Source: Flavobacteriales bacterium (lineage in GTDB: Bacteria > Bacteroidota > Bacteroidia > Flavobacteriales > Flavobacteriaceae). From it: DNA of 14,031 bases. The position numbers and the translations under genes were made by a program. The notes under the pieces were generated by a model, which saw nothing but the letters and a program-made list of their open reading frames with translations, did not search any database and had not been told where the DNA came from. This document shows, in pieces, positions 1 through 6,982 of this stretch. Positions within the stretch are counted from its first letter, which is position 1; every line of letters starts with the position of its first letter. The stretch is from positions 1 through 14,031 of the forward strand of contig WGAP01000200.1 of NCBI GenBank assembly GCA_015494775.1, given 5' to 3'.

Positions 1-1743
1 GGCTTTGCCGACCTTTCCATTCGCGGGGGCACTTTCAACCAGGCCGCCGTGTTTATCAACGGCTTGCCCACGGGCAACCCGCAAACGGGCCATCATTTGT
101 TGCAATTGCCCATCGACCCTACGGCCTTGGGCACGGTGCGCGTCATCGATGGCAGCATCGGCTTTGCCGGCTACGGAAACACCTACGCCGGCGCCGTCAA
201 CCTGATGACCCGAAACGACGGCCCTTCCGATTTTACGGTAGAAGCCGGACAATACGGCCTCTTGCATACCGCCCTTAATTTCCGCGGCAAGCAGGGACAA
301 AACGGCCGTTTGCTCATCAGCCAATATTATACCCGTTCCGACGGCTACCTTACCGGCACCGACGTGAACAACACCGACCTTTTGTCCTACGGACAATTCG
401 GGGTTTATACCGGCCGCATAGCTTCGCATATCCAACTGCTCGTGCAGGGCGGATGGCAACATAAAAACTTCGGTGCCAACCGGCTTTATTCGCCTTATTT
501 CCCCTGGCAATACGAACGCATTCGCAATGCCCACGCCGGTCTGCGCCTGACCTACGACCGACACTGGAAAACCGGACTGATGCTCGCGGCCAACGGGCTC
601 AAAGACCGTTTTGAACTTTTCCGCGAAGACCGCTACACCTACCACGACGGATATTACATCCACGACGCCGACACCGCGGCCTACGTGCCCGGGGCTTATT
701 ATCGCGGACCCAACATCCACCTGAGCGGTGATTTTTCGGCCGCCCTGTTTACGCGCGGCACCATCCTGCGGGGCGGGAAACCGCTCTTTGCCCTCCGGCT
801 CAAAGTCATGCGCCGTTTTCAGAGTATTTACGGAAACAAATTGGGCGGAACGGGACGCGACAGCATCTATTTGCCGGCCGAGCGACTTTGGCTCGACCAT
901 TCGGCCCGCCGCGTTACCGACCTGTGGACTTTGGGCCTGCGGGAAATGTTTTGGAAAGGCGGGCGCGGCGAAGCGGCCATTTCGGTGCTTCGCTACGGTA
1001 ATCATTACTATCCGCTGGGCGGCATACGCCTGCAAAAACCTTTATCGGCGGCCACATTGCTTATGCTGCGGGCCGGCAGCGGCTTTCGCTTGCCTACCTT
1101 TACCGAACTATACTACAACGGCCCAACCAACCACGGCAACCCCGACCTGCAACCCGAACGCAACTGGGAAGCCGAGATGGGCATGCTGGGGCACAACGGA
1201 CAATGGCAATGGAAAATTTCGGTTTTTTACCGCTACGAACAGGCCTCCATCGATTGGATACGCTACCCCACCGACACCCATTGGCATGCCGAGAACCTGT
1301 GCAGCCGTTCCATGGCCGGCTTCCGCGGGCAAGTCTCCTTGCATTCCGCTTCGCCCTGGCTTAGCCGGGTGCAACTTAGTTATCAATACCTGACCGACAA
1401 CCGCCCCGCCGTGCGTTTCGATTCCAAATACGCCCTGAACTACCTGCGACATTATGCCGTGTTTAGCGTAGCGCAACAACCGTCGGACAAAATCCGGCTC
1501 TTGTGGACGGCGCGCTTCAAATCCCGCCGGGGGAATTATGCCGTGCTTTCGGACAGCGGCCTCCGATACATGCCCTACAAGCCCTTTGTGCTCCTGGATT
1601 TGAACGCCGAATACCGGCCGGCAAATGCCTTGCATTTGTTTGTTCGCGCCTCAAACCTGACCGACGTTCGCGCCTATGATTTGGCCTTTGTGCCTATGCC
1701 GGGACGTTGGATTTCGGCCGGCGTGCAAGTCTTTTTCCCGTAA
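1..1743 (+). CDS. TonB-dependent outer-membrane receptor, BtuB-like (5' truncated)
   Basis: Frame 1 is open from the first base of the window to TAA at 1741-1743, giving 580 visible codons; the start, signal peptide and any N-terminal domain lie outside. The first residues are the end of a plug domain (DLSIRGG, VFINGLPTGNPQTGHH, then TYAGAVNLMTR where receptors usually read GAINIxT). The rest is a 22-strand-type barrel, including FRLPTFTELYYNGPTN followed by GNPDLQPE at about residues 362-386. This is the classic late-barrel signature of BtuB/siderophore-type receptors. It ends with a SNLTD...VPMPGRW segment and a final aromatic strand (VFFP). The family imports scarce ligands across the outer membrane using TonB-ExbBD energy. 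The barrel end and the GNPDLxPE style resemble cobalamin-type (BtuB) receptors, but the substrate cannot be settled from this fragment. An internal ATG at 49 is inside the plug and is not the real start. Confidence 0.93.
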   Translation, partial: GFADLSIRGGTFNQAAVFINGLPTGNPQTGHHLLQLPIDPTALGTVRVIDGSIGFAGYGNTYAGAVNLMTRNDGPSDFTVEAGQYGLLHTALNFRGKQGQNGRLLISQYYTRSDGYLTGTDVNNTDLLSYGQFGVYTGRIASHIQLLVQGGWQHKNFGANRLYSPYFPWQYERIRNAHAGLRLTYDRHWKTGLMLAANGLKDRFELFREDRYTYHDGYYIHDADTAAYVPGAYYRGPNIHLSGDFSAALFTRGTILRGGKPLFALRLKVMRRFQSIYGNKLGGTGRDSIYLPAERLWLDHSARRVTDLWTLGLREMFWKGGRGEAAISVLRYGNHYYPLGGIRLQKPLSAATLLMLRAGSGFRLPTFTELYYNGPTNHGNPDLQPERNWEAEMGMLGHNGQWQWKISVFYRYEQASIDWIRYPTDTHWHAENLCSRSMAGFRGQVSLHSASPWLSRVQLSYQYLTDNRPAVRFDSKYALNYLRHYAVFSVAQQPSDKIRLLWTARFKSRRGNYAVLSDSGLRYMPYKPFVLLDLNAEYRPANALHLFVRASNLTDVRAYDLAFVPMPGRWISAGVQVFFP

Positions 1744-1795
1744 AATTTTTCCCTTTGTTCCTGCTAAAATTACTCATTCAGCTCATTTAACCGAC

Positions 1796-1853
1796 AAATA
1801 CGGCTCAAAAATTAGGGAAATTGAGCCGTATTTTGTAAATTTGTGAGCCGAAT
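1796..1853 (+). promoter_or_regulatory. Inverted-repeat operator upstream of the Fic gene
   Basis: A perfect 13-base inverted repeat lies at 1796-1808 (AAATACGGCTCAA) and 1821-1833 (TTGAGCCGTATTT), with a 12-base spacer. A third, direct half-site TGAGCCGAAT lies at 1844-1853, with one base changed from TGAGCCGTAT in the right arm. The half-sites flank a TAnnTTTG -7 element at 1836-1843, just before the Fic start at 1861. This arrangement suits a repressor site. The downstream protein starts with a winged helix, so autoregulation is the simplest inference. The right arm is not followed by a T-tract long enough to make a convincing terminator for the upstream receptor. Confidence 0.6.
1836..1843 (+). 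promoter_or_regulatory. Putative -7 element (TAAATTTG) of the Fic gene
   Basis: TAAATTTG fits the Bacteroidota -7 consensus TAnnTTTG. No TTG stands at the usual distance upstream (the nearest, at 1821-1823, is only 12 bases away), so the promoter may be weak or activator dependent. Its position predicts transcription starting near 1850. That rules out the in-frame GTG at 1843 as the start codon and favours ATG 1861. Confidence 0.4.
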
Positions 1854-1860
1854 AACCTAT

Positions 1861-2895
1861 ATGAAACTCGAAAAAGCCATACTGACCTTTTTGGCAGCGC
1901 ATCCCGAAAGCTCGTCCGAAACCATTCGGCAAGGCATTCCGGAACGGAAAAGTATTGCCACTGTCAAACGGGTTTTGGCCAAACTCATAGATAAACATTG
2001 GGTCGTTTCCACCGGGAAAGGCAAGGCCACAAGATACCGGCTTTCGCCTTATTACAATTTACTGCGCGAAGTGGATACCGAAAAATATTTTCGGAAGGAA
2101 ATCGACGAAAGAGAAATTTTCGAAAATTTTAATTTCGAGTTGCTAACCGACATCCTGCCTTCGGCTTCCTTGTTCACCGACGAAGAATCGGAACAATTAA
2201 ACGCCTTACAAAAAATCTTTGAAAAGCGTATTGCCGAACTAAGCGAATTCGAAATAAAAAAGGAACTGGAACGCTTGGCCATTGATTTGAGTTGGAAATC
2301 GGCACAAATCGAAGGTAATACTTATTCGTTGCTTGAAACCGAAAAACTTTTGAAAGAAAAAGAAACAGCAGCTGGCAAATCGAAAGAAGAAGCCATTATG
2401 CTGCTCAACCACAAAGAAGCCATTGATTTTATATTGGCCCACCCCGATTATTTGTTTCCGCTCACGGTGTCCAAAATCGAAGACATCCACCACTTGCTCA
2501 CCAAAGACCTTTCCGTAACGCGCAATATCAGGAAAAGACGCGTAGGCATATCGGGCACCAATTACAGGCCCTTGGATAATGAATTTCAAATAAGAGACGC
2601 CCTCGAATTAACATGTGATTTGATCAATGCACGTGATGATGTTTTCGAACAAGCGCTGTTGGCATTGGTGCTTCTTTCCTACATTCAACCTTTTGTTGAC
2701 GGGAACAAGCGAACGGCGCGCATTGTGAGTAATGCCATACTTATCCATAACGCCTATTGTCCTATCTCGTTTCGCACGGTGGATAGTATGGATTACAAGA
2801 AAGCCATGCTTTTGTTTTATGAACAGAATAATATCACGGCCTTAAAACGCATATTTATCGAACAATTTGCATTTGCCGTAAACACCTATTTCTAA
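1861..2895 (+). CDS. Winged-helix Fic family protein with degenerate Fic motif
   Basis: 344 residues from ATG 1861. An in-frame GTG at 1843 is rejected because it lies inside the -7 element. Residues about 1-65 look like a winged helix-turn-helix (MKLEKAILTFLAAHP, a recognition-helix region ATVKRVLAKLIDK, then a TGKGKATRYRL wing). A helical FIC_N-like region follows, with SAQIEGN at residues 147-153. This matches the (S/T)xxxE(G/N) inhibitory helix of class II Fic proteins. The flap region is RRVGISGTNYRP. The core motif reads QPFVDGNKRTAR at 276-287, against the canonical HPFx(D/E)GNxRxxR. The catalytic His is therefore Gln276 (codon CAA, 2686-2688), while Asp280, Asn282, Arg284 and Arg287 remain. 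Fic enzymes usually transfer AMP to a hydroxyl using that His. Nucleotide binding may persist here, but ordinary AMPylation is doubtful. It is a single gene with its own operator; a nucleotide-sensing transcription regulator is possible. Confidence 0.9.
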   Translation: MKLEKAILTFLAAHPESSSETIRQGIPERKSIATVKRVLAKLIDKHWVVSTGKGKATRYRLSPYYNLLREVDTEKYFRKEIDEREIFENFNFELLTDILPSASLFTDEESEQLNALQKIFEKRIAELSEFEIKKELERLAIDLSWKSAQIEGNTYSLLETEKLLKEKETAAGKSKEEAIMLLNHKEAIDFILAHPDYLFPLTVSKIEDIHHLLTKDLSVTRNIRKRRVGISGTNYRPLDNEFQIRDALELTCDLINARDDVFEQALLALVLLSYIQPFVDGNKRTARIVSNAILIHNAYCPISFRTVDSMDYKKAMLLFYEQNNITALKRIFIEQFAFAVNTYF

Positions 2896-2911
2896 GGGTG
2901 GCTCTGCCACC
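2896..2911 (+). other. Small hairpin directly after the Fic stop
   Basis: GGTGGC (2897-2902), loop TCT, GCCACC (2906-2911) forms a perfect 6-bp stem starting two bases after the stop codon. No T-run follows, so intrinsic termination is not clearly supported. It may end or protect the Fic transcript, or be the first hairpin of the GC-rich island that follows. Confidence 0.4.
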
Positions 2912-2949
2912 ACGTCATTAGTCCGTCAATGGATATATTATTATGCTTT

Positions 2950-3135
2950 CCGCGTGCCGGACCGAGCGGTAATGGCCCGAAGGGCAGGCCGGAGCGCAGC
3001 GAGTTTTTGTGCTGGCGGCGGGGGCTCGCAGCGCAAGAGACCACGCCGGCGGCCTACAAAAACCGGCCTTGTCCGAGGGACATTGTAGCGGAGGGCCGGT
3101 TTCCCGAGCGCCCGAAGGGCGCGAGGGACACGCCC
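2950..3135 (+). repeat. GC-rich multi-hairpin island A
   Basis: This stretch is much richer in GC than its flanks and consists of successive hairpins. GCCC-GAA-GGGC lies at 2975-2985. The nine-base arms AAACCGGCC (3060-3068) and GGCCGGTTT (3094-3102) enclose TGTCC-GAG-GGACA (3070-3082). At 3103-3127 there is a longer stem: CCC, GA, GCGCCC, loop GAA, GGGCGC, GA, GGG. In that stem a tandem GA/GA mismatch interrupts the helix and the loop is GAA closed by C-G. GCCGGCGGC followed closely by CAAAAA (3045-3062) recurs in island B at 13245-13260. Short reading frames here (e.g. 2929-3144) carry no protein-like features. The whole gap 2896-3258 holds the small hairpin, this island, and an AT-rich tail with the next promoter. 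A structured intergenic repeat or 3'-end element is inferred; function is unknown. Confidence 0.6.
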
Positions 3136-3214
3136 AAAAAGTAATATAAATCACACGAAAAACCTTGACAATCCGTTTAAAATTTCCGGTTATACGAAAA
3201 ATGACAAAATCCCA

Positions 3215-3245
3215 TTGTTTCTTCGCATATTTTATCTTATATTTG
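3215..3245 (+). promoter_or_regulatory. Bacteroidota-type promoter (TTG-N20-TATATTTG)
   Basis: TTG at 3215-3217 and TATATTTG at 3238-3245 are 20 bases apart, matching the Bacteroidota housekeeping pattern of TTG, about 19-23 bases, then TAnnTTTG. ATG 3259 follows 13 bases after the -7 element, so the leader would be very short. This promoter should drive 3259-3657 and probably the receptor and lipoprotein genes downstream. Confidence 0.7.
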
Positions 3246-3258
3246 TCCTGATTCAAGG

Positions 3259-3657
3259 ATGAAACGACTGATTGCCATAGCGTATTTGCTCTTTTTCGTG
3301 CCGGTGGTGCTAAGTCCGGCCGTGCCTTTTATTTGGGCGGAGCTTCATCATGTAAACGTTTTTTCCGTATCGACGCAGAACGATTGTTCGCACGATAATC
3401 CGCAGGCCAAAATGGCCAACAACGGCGATATGTATTTGCAAGCCCTGCTCAAACGTTTTTGCAATCCCAAAAAGAAACAAACGCCGCAAAACCTTAACGT
3501 GCATCAAATACCGGCCTTCGTCCAACGGCTTACGGGCGATTATCATACGCGGCCATTACTTCCTTTGACCCTGCGCAAAAAAATTTCGGATTTTATTCCT
3601 TTGCATTATCGTTTTCAACCGGATTTTTCGATTTTTCATCCGCCGTCAAGGATTTGA
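3259..3657 (+). CDS. Small exported or membrane-anchored protein upstream of copper-type receptor
   Basis: 132 residues. Residues 4-26 form a hydrophobic segment (LIAIAYLLFFVPVVLSPAVPF) that could be a signal peptide ending near Ala27 or a membrane anchor. The remainder is basic, with His30-His31, Cys43-x-His45, Cys68 and a C-terminal FHPPSRI. I do not recognise the family with certainty. The size, N-terminal export segment, Cys/His residues and terminal HPP recall the small HYC_CC_PP-like proteins found beside metal-related TonB receptors in Bacteroidota, but the CC pair is missing. The start is set by a good promoter ending 13 bases upstream. The next gene starts 184 bases downstream on the same strand, with no terminator seen between them. 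A role in metal handling with the receptor is an inference from position. Confidence 0.75.
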   Translation: MKRLIAIAYLLFFVPVVLSPAVPFIWAELHHVNVFSVSTQNDCSHDNPQAKMANNGDMYLQALLKRFCNPKKKQTPQNLNVHQIPAFVQRLTGDYHTRPLLPLTLRKKISDFIPLHYRFQPDFSIFHPPSRI

Positions 3658-3746
3658 AACGGTTTTGAAGCAATTTTGAGTATTTAGCATTGTTTTCTCA
3701 TTTGGGGCTAATCATCGATTAGTTTTAAACAAAATATATTGCTTCG

Positions 3747-3789
3747 GGAACCGGTGGCGAAAATCCGTTGGAAAAACGTTGCCGGTTCC
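3747..3789 (+). other. Leader hairpin before the receptor gene
   Basis: GGAACCGG (3747-3754) pairs perfectly with CCGGTTCC (3782-3789) around a 27-base loop, 52 bases ahead of ATG 3842. It sits in the 184-base gap between the small exported protein and the receptor. It could be a leader structure controlling receptor expression or an mRNA processing site. The loop strand GGTGGCGAAAATCC superficially resembles part of a cobalamin riboswitch, but the other conserved parts are absent. Confidence 0.35.
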
Positions 3790-3841
3790 TTTCCAAAAAA
3801 CCGGAATCTTTCCTTTGTTTTATTCAAAAAATCCATTGACT

Positions 3842-6139
3842 ATGCGAATAAAAATCATTATATCAATTCTTATGCTGACGAGCATATCCTTGCTCCACGC
3901 TCAAAACCTTGAAGTTTCGGGCACGGTGCGCGATGCCGAAAGTCATTTGCCCGTAGCCGGTGCCACGCTTACCGATTTGAATAGGCCCGGCACCAAAGCG
4001 GTTACGGACATCGAAGGACAGTTTCGCATCAAAATCAAGCGCGGCGACAGTATCCGTGTTATGCATCCCGATTACACGGCCAAAACCGTTCGTATCACTT
4101 CGGCGCATCCGGTGGTGGAATTGCAACACAAGGCCGTGATGCTCCATCAGGTGATTGTTACGGCCGACCCTTTGCGCGATGCGGTGCATTCGGTCAGTAT
4201 CAACGACCGCGCCAAGCAAATCAGTCAGCCGCGCAACGTGGCCGATTTGTTTGCCGACGTGCCCGGTTTTTCCATCCAAAAACGTAGCAACACCTCTATG
4301 GAACCGTCTCTCTACGCCTTCAAATACGAAGAAATGAACGTGCGCTACGACGGCAGTTCCAAAATGGTGAACGCCTGTCCCAACCGGATGGACCCGGCCA
4401 CGGCCCACATTATTCCCGAAGACGTTACCAAAATCGAAGTGATCAAAGGGCCGTTCAGCGTGCGTTTCGGGCAGAGTTTCGGCGCTACGGTCAATATGGT
4501 TACCCGCAAACCGCATGACTACGGTCCCGGCTTTCACGGTGCCGTGGAAGGCGGCTACGAAACCAACGGTCAAAACCGCGTTGTGCGCAGCGAACTGGTG
4601 AATGTGGGCAAAAAATGGGCCTACGGCATCGAAGGCGAATACCGCAAATTCGGCGATTATATCGACGGCTCCGGCGTCCTGACGCCTGCCGGATTCACCA
4701 CTGCAAGCTATTCGTTCAAAGCCGGTTACAAACCCCGCAAGAGCCGGCATTTCTATGCCCATTGGCATCAAAAATTCGGACGTAACATCGATCATGCCGG
4801 ATTGCCCATGGACTCGCCCATCGACGACAGTTACCTGATCAGTTTGGGCTATGATGCCAAGGCCATTGCGCCCAACACGGACCTGAGCGTCAAAACCTAT
4901 GCATCCTATGTCAACCACCTGATGACCAACGGCTACAAACTGCGCGAACCGCGTCCCAACTATCCGGGCATTGACGCGCGCACGCCCGTATATTCGCGCA
5001 CCTTCGGCGGAAAAGTGGAACTGACCCGAAAGCCCGCAAAAAACATCTTGTGGTACTTCGGCACCGATGTGGACATCATCCAACGTGATGGTTCCAAGAC
5101 CGTGGTTGTAAATGTAAACCCCAACACCGGTCAAGCCATGAACCCGCCGGTGGTGAAGCACTTTTCGGTATGGCAAGGCGCCCAAATCAATGATTTCGGG
5201 CTTTATGCCGAACGGCATCAACAATTGCGCAAAGGGCTTTACCTTTCCGCGGGGTTGCGTGCCGATGCGGTTTACTCCTTTGCGCGCCATCCCGACCCGG
5301 GATTGAAGCAAATTTACGGCGACATCAAACCCGTAACCCACTTTGCTGTTAGCGGAAATATCGCCCTGAAATACCGCAAGGCCGGTTGGCAATGGGAAGC
5401 GGCGCTGGGCCGGGGAACGCGGACGCCTTCGATGCTCGAACGTTACATTTACCGCTTTACCATCGGTGAAGATGCGCGTCAATACATCGGCAATCCGTAC
5501 CTCAAACCCGAAACCAACAACCAACTGCAACTGGGTGTCCGCAAACATTGGAACAACCTGCAAGCAGGTTTGGATATTTTCGGTTCCTACTTCCAGAATT
5601 ATATCACGGCCGTAATCAATTCCTCGTTGGGTAGCGGTGGCGGTGGATGCATGGCAGGTCCGCCCATGGCTCCCCGTCAGTTCCAAAATGTGGATGCCTA
5701 TCAATACGGCTTTACGGGTTTGTTTGCGGCCTATATTACGCCCGAACTGCGTCTCCATGCCGATTTTTCCCTGACCAAGGCCTACAATTTGACCTTGGAT
5801 GAACCCCTGGCACAGGTAGCGCCCGGTTCGGGACATATAGGGCTTAAATACCAACGTGCCAAATACTGGTTCGACCTGCGTTCGGAACTGGTAGCCGCCC
5901 AAAATGATTTTTCGCCCAGCTTCGGCGAAACGGCTACCCCGGGTCATGTAACCTACGACTTCCGGGCCGGTTGGCAGCCCGGCAAACACCTTTCGGTGGG
6001 TGCCGCCGTGCTCAACCTGACCAATGCGGCCTACTACAACCACCTGAATTTCGCCTTCCGCAACAGTGGCCCCTTAACAGGACGCCGCATTTATGAACCC
6101 GGAAGGAATTTCAGTTTTTACCTCAAATTCCGTTTCTAA
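3842..6139 (+). CDS. TonB-dependent receptor, probable copper receptor (OprC/NosA-like plug motif)
   Basis: 765 residues from ATG 3842, chosen because MRIKIIISILMLTSISLLHAQ is a clear signal peptide; the upstream TTG at 3779 falls in the leader hairpin. Residues about 24-100 are a carboxypeptidase-regulatory-like domain (SGTVRDAESHLPVAGATLTD...DIEGQFRI). About 115-235 is the plug, and the rest is the barrel ending in YLKFRF. The plug has CPNRMDPATAHI at 179-190. Cys179-x3-Met183 followed by DPxTxxI matches the TonB-dependent copper receptor family, where OprC binds copper through a CxxxM pair plus His/Met from a barrel loop. A matching loop may be DHAGLPMD (His318, Met323), preceded by a His-rich strand (His303, 307, 309). 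Another Cys-Met loop, GGGGCMAGPPM, has Cys603, Met604 and Met609. Import of copper is inferred from these residues. The gene is flanked by a small exported protein and a lipoprotein, likely one operon. Confidence 0.92.
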   Translation: MRIKIIISILMLTSISLLHAQNLEVSGTVRDAESHLPVAGATLTDLNRPGTKAVTDIEGQFRIKIKRGDSIRVMHPDYTAKTVRITSAHPVVELQHKAVMLHQVIVTADPLRDAVHSVSINDRAKQISQPRNVADLFADVPGFSIQKRSNTSMEPSLYAFKYEEMNVRYDGSSKMVNACPNRMDPATAHIIPEDVTKIEVIKGPFSVRFGQSFGATVNMVTRKPHDYGPGFHGAVEGGYETNGQNRVVRSELVNVGKKWAYGIEGEYRKFGDYIDGSGVLTPAGFTTASYSFKAGYKPRKSRHFYAHWHQKFGRNIDHAGLPMDSPIDDSYLISLGYDAKAIAPNTDLSVKTYASYVNHLMTNGYKLREPRPNYPGIDARTPVYSRTFGGKVELTRKPAKNILWYFGTDVDIIQRDGSKTVVVNVNPNTGQAMNPPVVKHFSVWQGAQINDFGLYAERHQQLRKGLYLSAGLRADAVYSFARHPDPGLKQIYGDIKPVTHFAVSGNIALKYRKAGWQWEAALGRGTRTPSMLERYIYRFTIGEDARQYIGNPYLKPETNNQLQLGVRKHWNNLQAGLDIFGSYFQNYITAVINSSLGSGGGGCMAGPPMAPRQFQNVDAYQYGFTGLFAAYITPELRLHADFSLTKAYNLTLDEPLAQVAPGSGHIGLKYQRAKYWFDLRSELVAAQNDFSPSFGETATPGHVTYDFRAGWQPGKHLSVGAAVLNLTNAAYYNHLNFAFRNSGPLTGRRIYEPGRNFSFYLKFRF

Positions 6140-6181
6140 AAAAATCAAATCTTTTTGTCTAACCCTAAAAACACAAGAAAA

Positions 6182-6919
6182 ATGAAAAACATCAAAAATA
6201 TCGGTTTATTCATCCTCGGCATTACTCTTTTGTTGAACCTGACCGGTTGCCACAAAAAACAAAAAGTGGAAAACACGCATGACGACGCCTATGGCGATGT
6301 GATTTTGAAAAAAATGAATATGATGGGCAATATCAAATATGCCCTGGTAATGTTTGCCGGCGGCGAAGGCATTGTAGAAGACGGTTCCAAAGTGATTGCC
6401 CCCGACGGAACCACCTATGACCTTCATAGCTTTTTTATGCAAGGTGCCTTGAAGGCCGCCACCCAACCGTCGCCCAACAAACCGCAAGCCGGTGATTATA
6501 CTTTCCAATTGCATTTTAGCGACGGCTACACCAAGGAAGTTACCGACCATTTGGAAGACACTGAAATCGACGTACCGCAACTGACGGCCACCTTCGACGC
6601 CACTACCCAAACCATTCAAATGCAATGGACTCCGGTGGCCAATGCCGACCTCTACTGCGTCAAACTCACGGCATTGGACATGAGCCAAAAGCCCTTCTAC
6701 AAAAAACCGCAATTGCCCGTAAGCGCCACGTCCTACACCATCCATATCGACGGCGGTCAGGGATGGTTGCGCCCCACATCCGAACTCCAAGACGGACAGC
6801 AATACTATGTGGTTTTGGCCGCCAAAAAGGTAGAACAAGGCGCCGAAGTGTCGGGTAAAAGCAAGGACTTCCAAACCAGTTCGTGTACCAAGGTTAAAAT
6901 TACTTACCACACCCATTAA
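6182..6919 (+). CDS. Lipoprotein with Fn3-like domain, partner of the receptor
   Basis: 245 residues from ATG 6182; an upstream in-frame TTG (6155) would only bury the signal peptide. MKNIKNIGLFILGITLLLNLTGC is a lipoprotein signal with lipobox LTGC, Cys23 being the lipidated residue. Next come a His/Asp-rich stretch (HKKQKVENTHDDAYGD) and a Met-containing stretch (KKMNMMGN). Residues about 133-235 look like a fibronectin type III fold (IQMQWTPVANADLYCVKL, GQQYYVVLAAKK). The start lies 42 bases after the receptor stop, so the two are probably cotranscribed. By analogy with SusC/SusD-type pairs, a lipoprotein next to a TonB receptor may help capture or deliver the ligand; it has no SusD (TPR) features. 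The metal-binding idea rests only on its His/Met content and its neighbours. Confidence 0.88.
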   Translation: MKNIKNIGLFILGITLLLNLTGCHKKQKVENTHDDAYGDVILKKMNMMGNIKYALVMFAGGEGIVEDGSKVIAPDGTTYDLHSFFMQGALKAATQPSPNKPQAGDYTFQLHFSDGYTKEVTDHLEDTEIDVPQLTATFDATTQTIQMQWTPVANADLYCVKLTALDMSQKPFYKKPQLPVSATSYTIHIDGGQGWLRPTSELQDGQQYYVVLAAKKVEQGAEVSGKSKDFQTSSCTKVKITYHTH

Positions 6920-6933
6920 CCACTCCCACTCAT

Positions 6934-6964
6934 AAAAATCCCCTGCCGATGGCAGGGGATTTTT
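6934..6964. terminator. Bidirectional intrinsic terminator
   Basis: A perfect 14-bp stem, AAAAATCCCCTGCC (6934-6947), loop GAT, GGCAGGGGATTTTT (6951-6964). It ends in a T-run on the plus strand and equally on the minus strand. It lies between the convergent lipoprotein gene and the 1322-residue minus-strand gene and should end both transcripts. Confidence 0.93.
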
Positions 6965-6982
6965 CTATTGGCGGAATAATCT

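Noticed and set aside
1843..1860. GTG at 1843 as the Fic start codon
   Set aside because: It is the last base triplet overlapping the putative -7 element; ATG 1861 begins the winged helix directly.
2929..3144. Short ORFs on both strands in the gap after the Fic gene
   Set aside because: They translate GC-rich hairpin sequence into Arg/Pro/Gly-rich peptides with no protein-like pattern.
3740..3790. Cobalamin-riboswitch look-alike (GGGAACCGGTGGCGAAAATCC)
   Set aside because: The spacing between GGTG and TCC is too long, and the conserved CCCGC-ACTGT and GCCACTG segments are absent.
3863..6043. Long open frame of 726 codons antisense to the copper-type receptor
   Set aside because: It is an exact shadow of a well-supported TonB receptor; its translation has no signal, domain or plausible start context. 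The openness follows from codon bias in the real gene.
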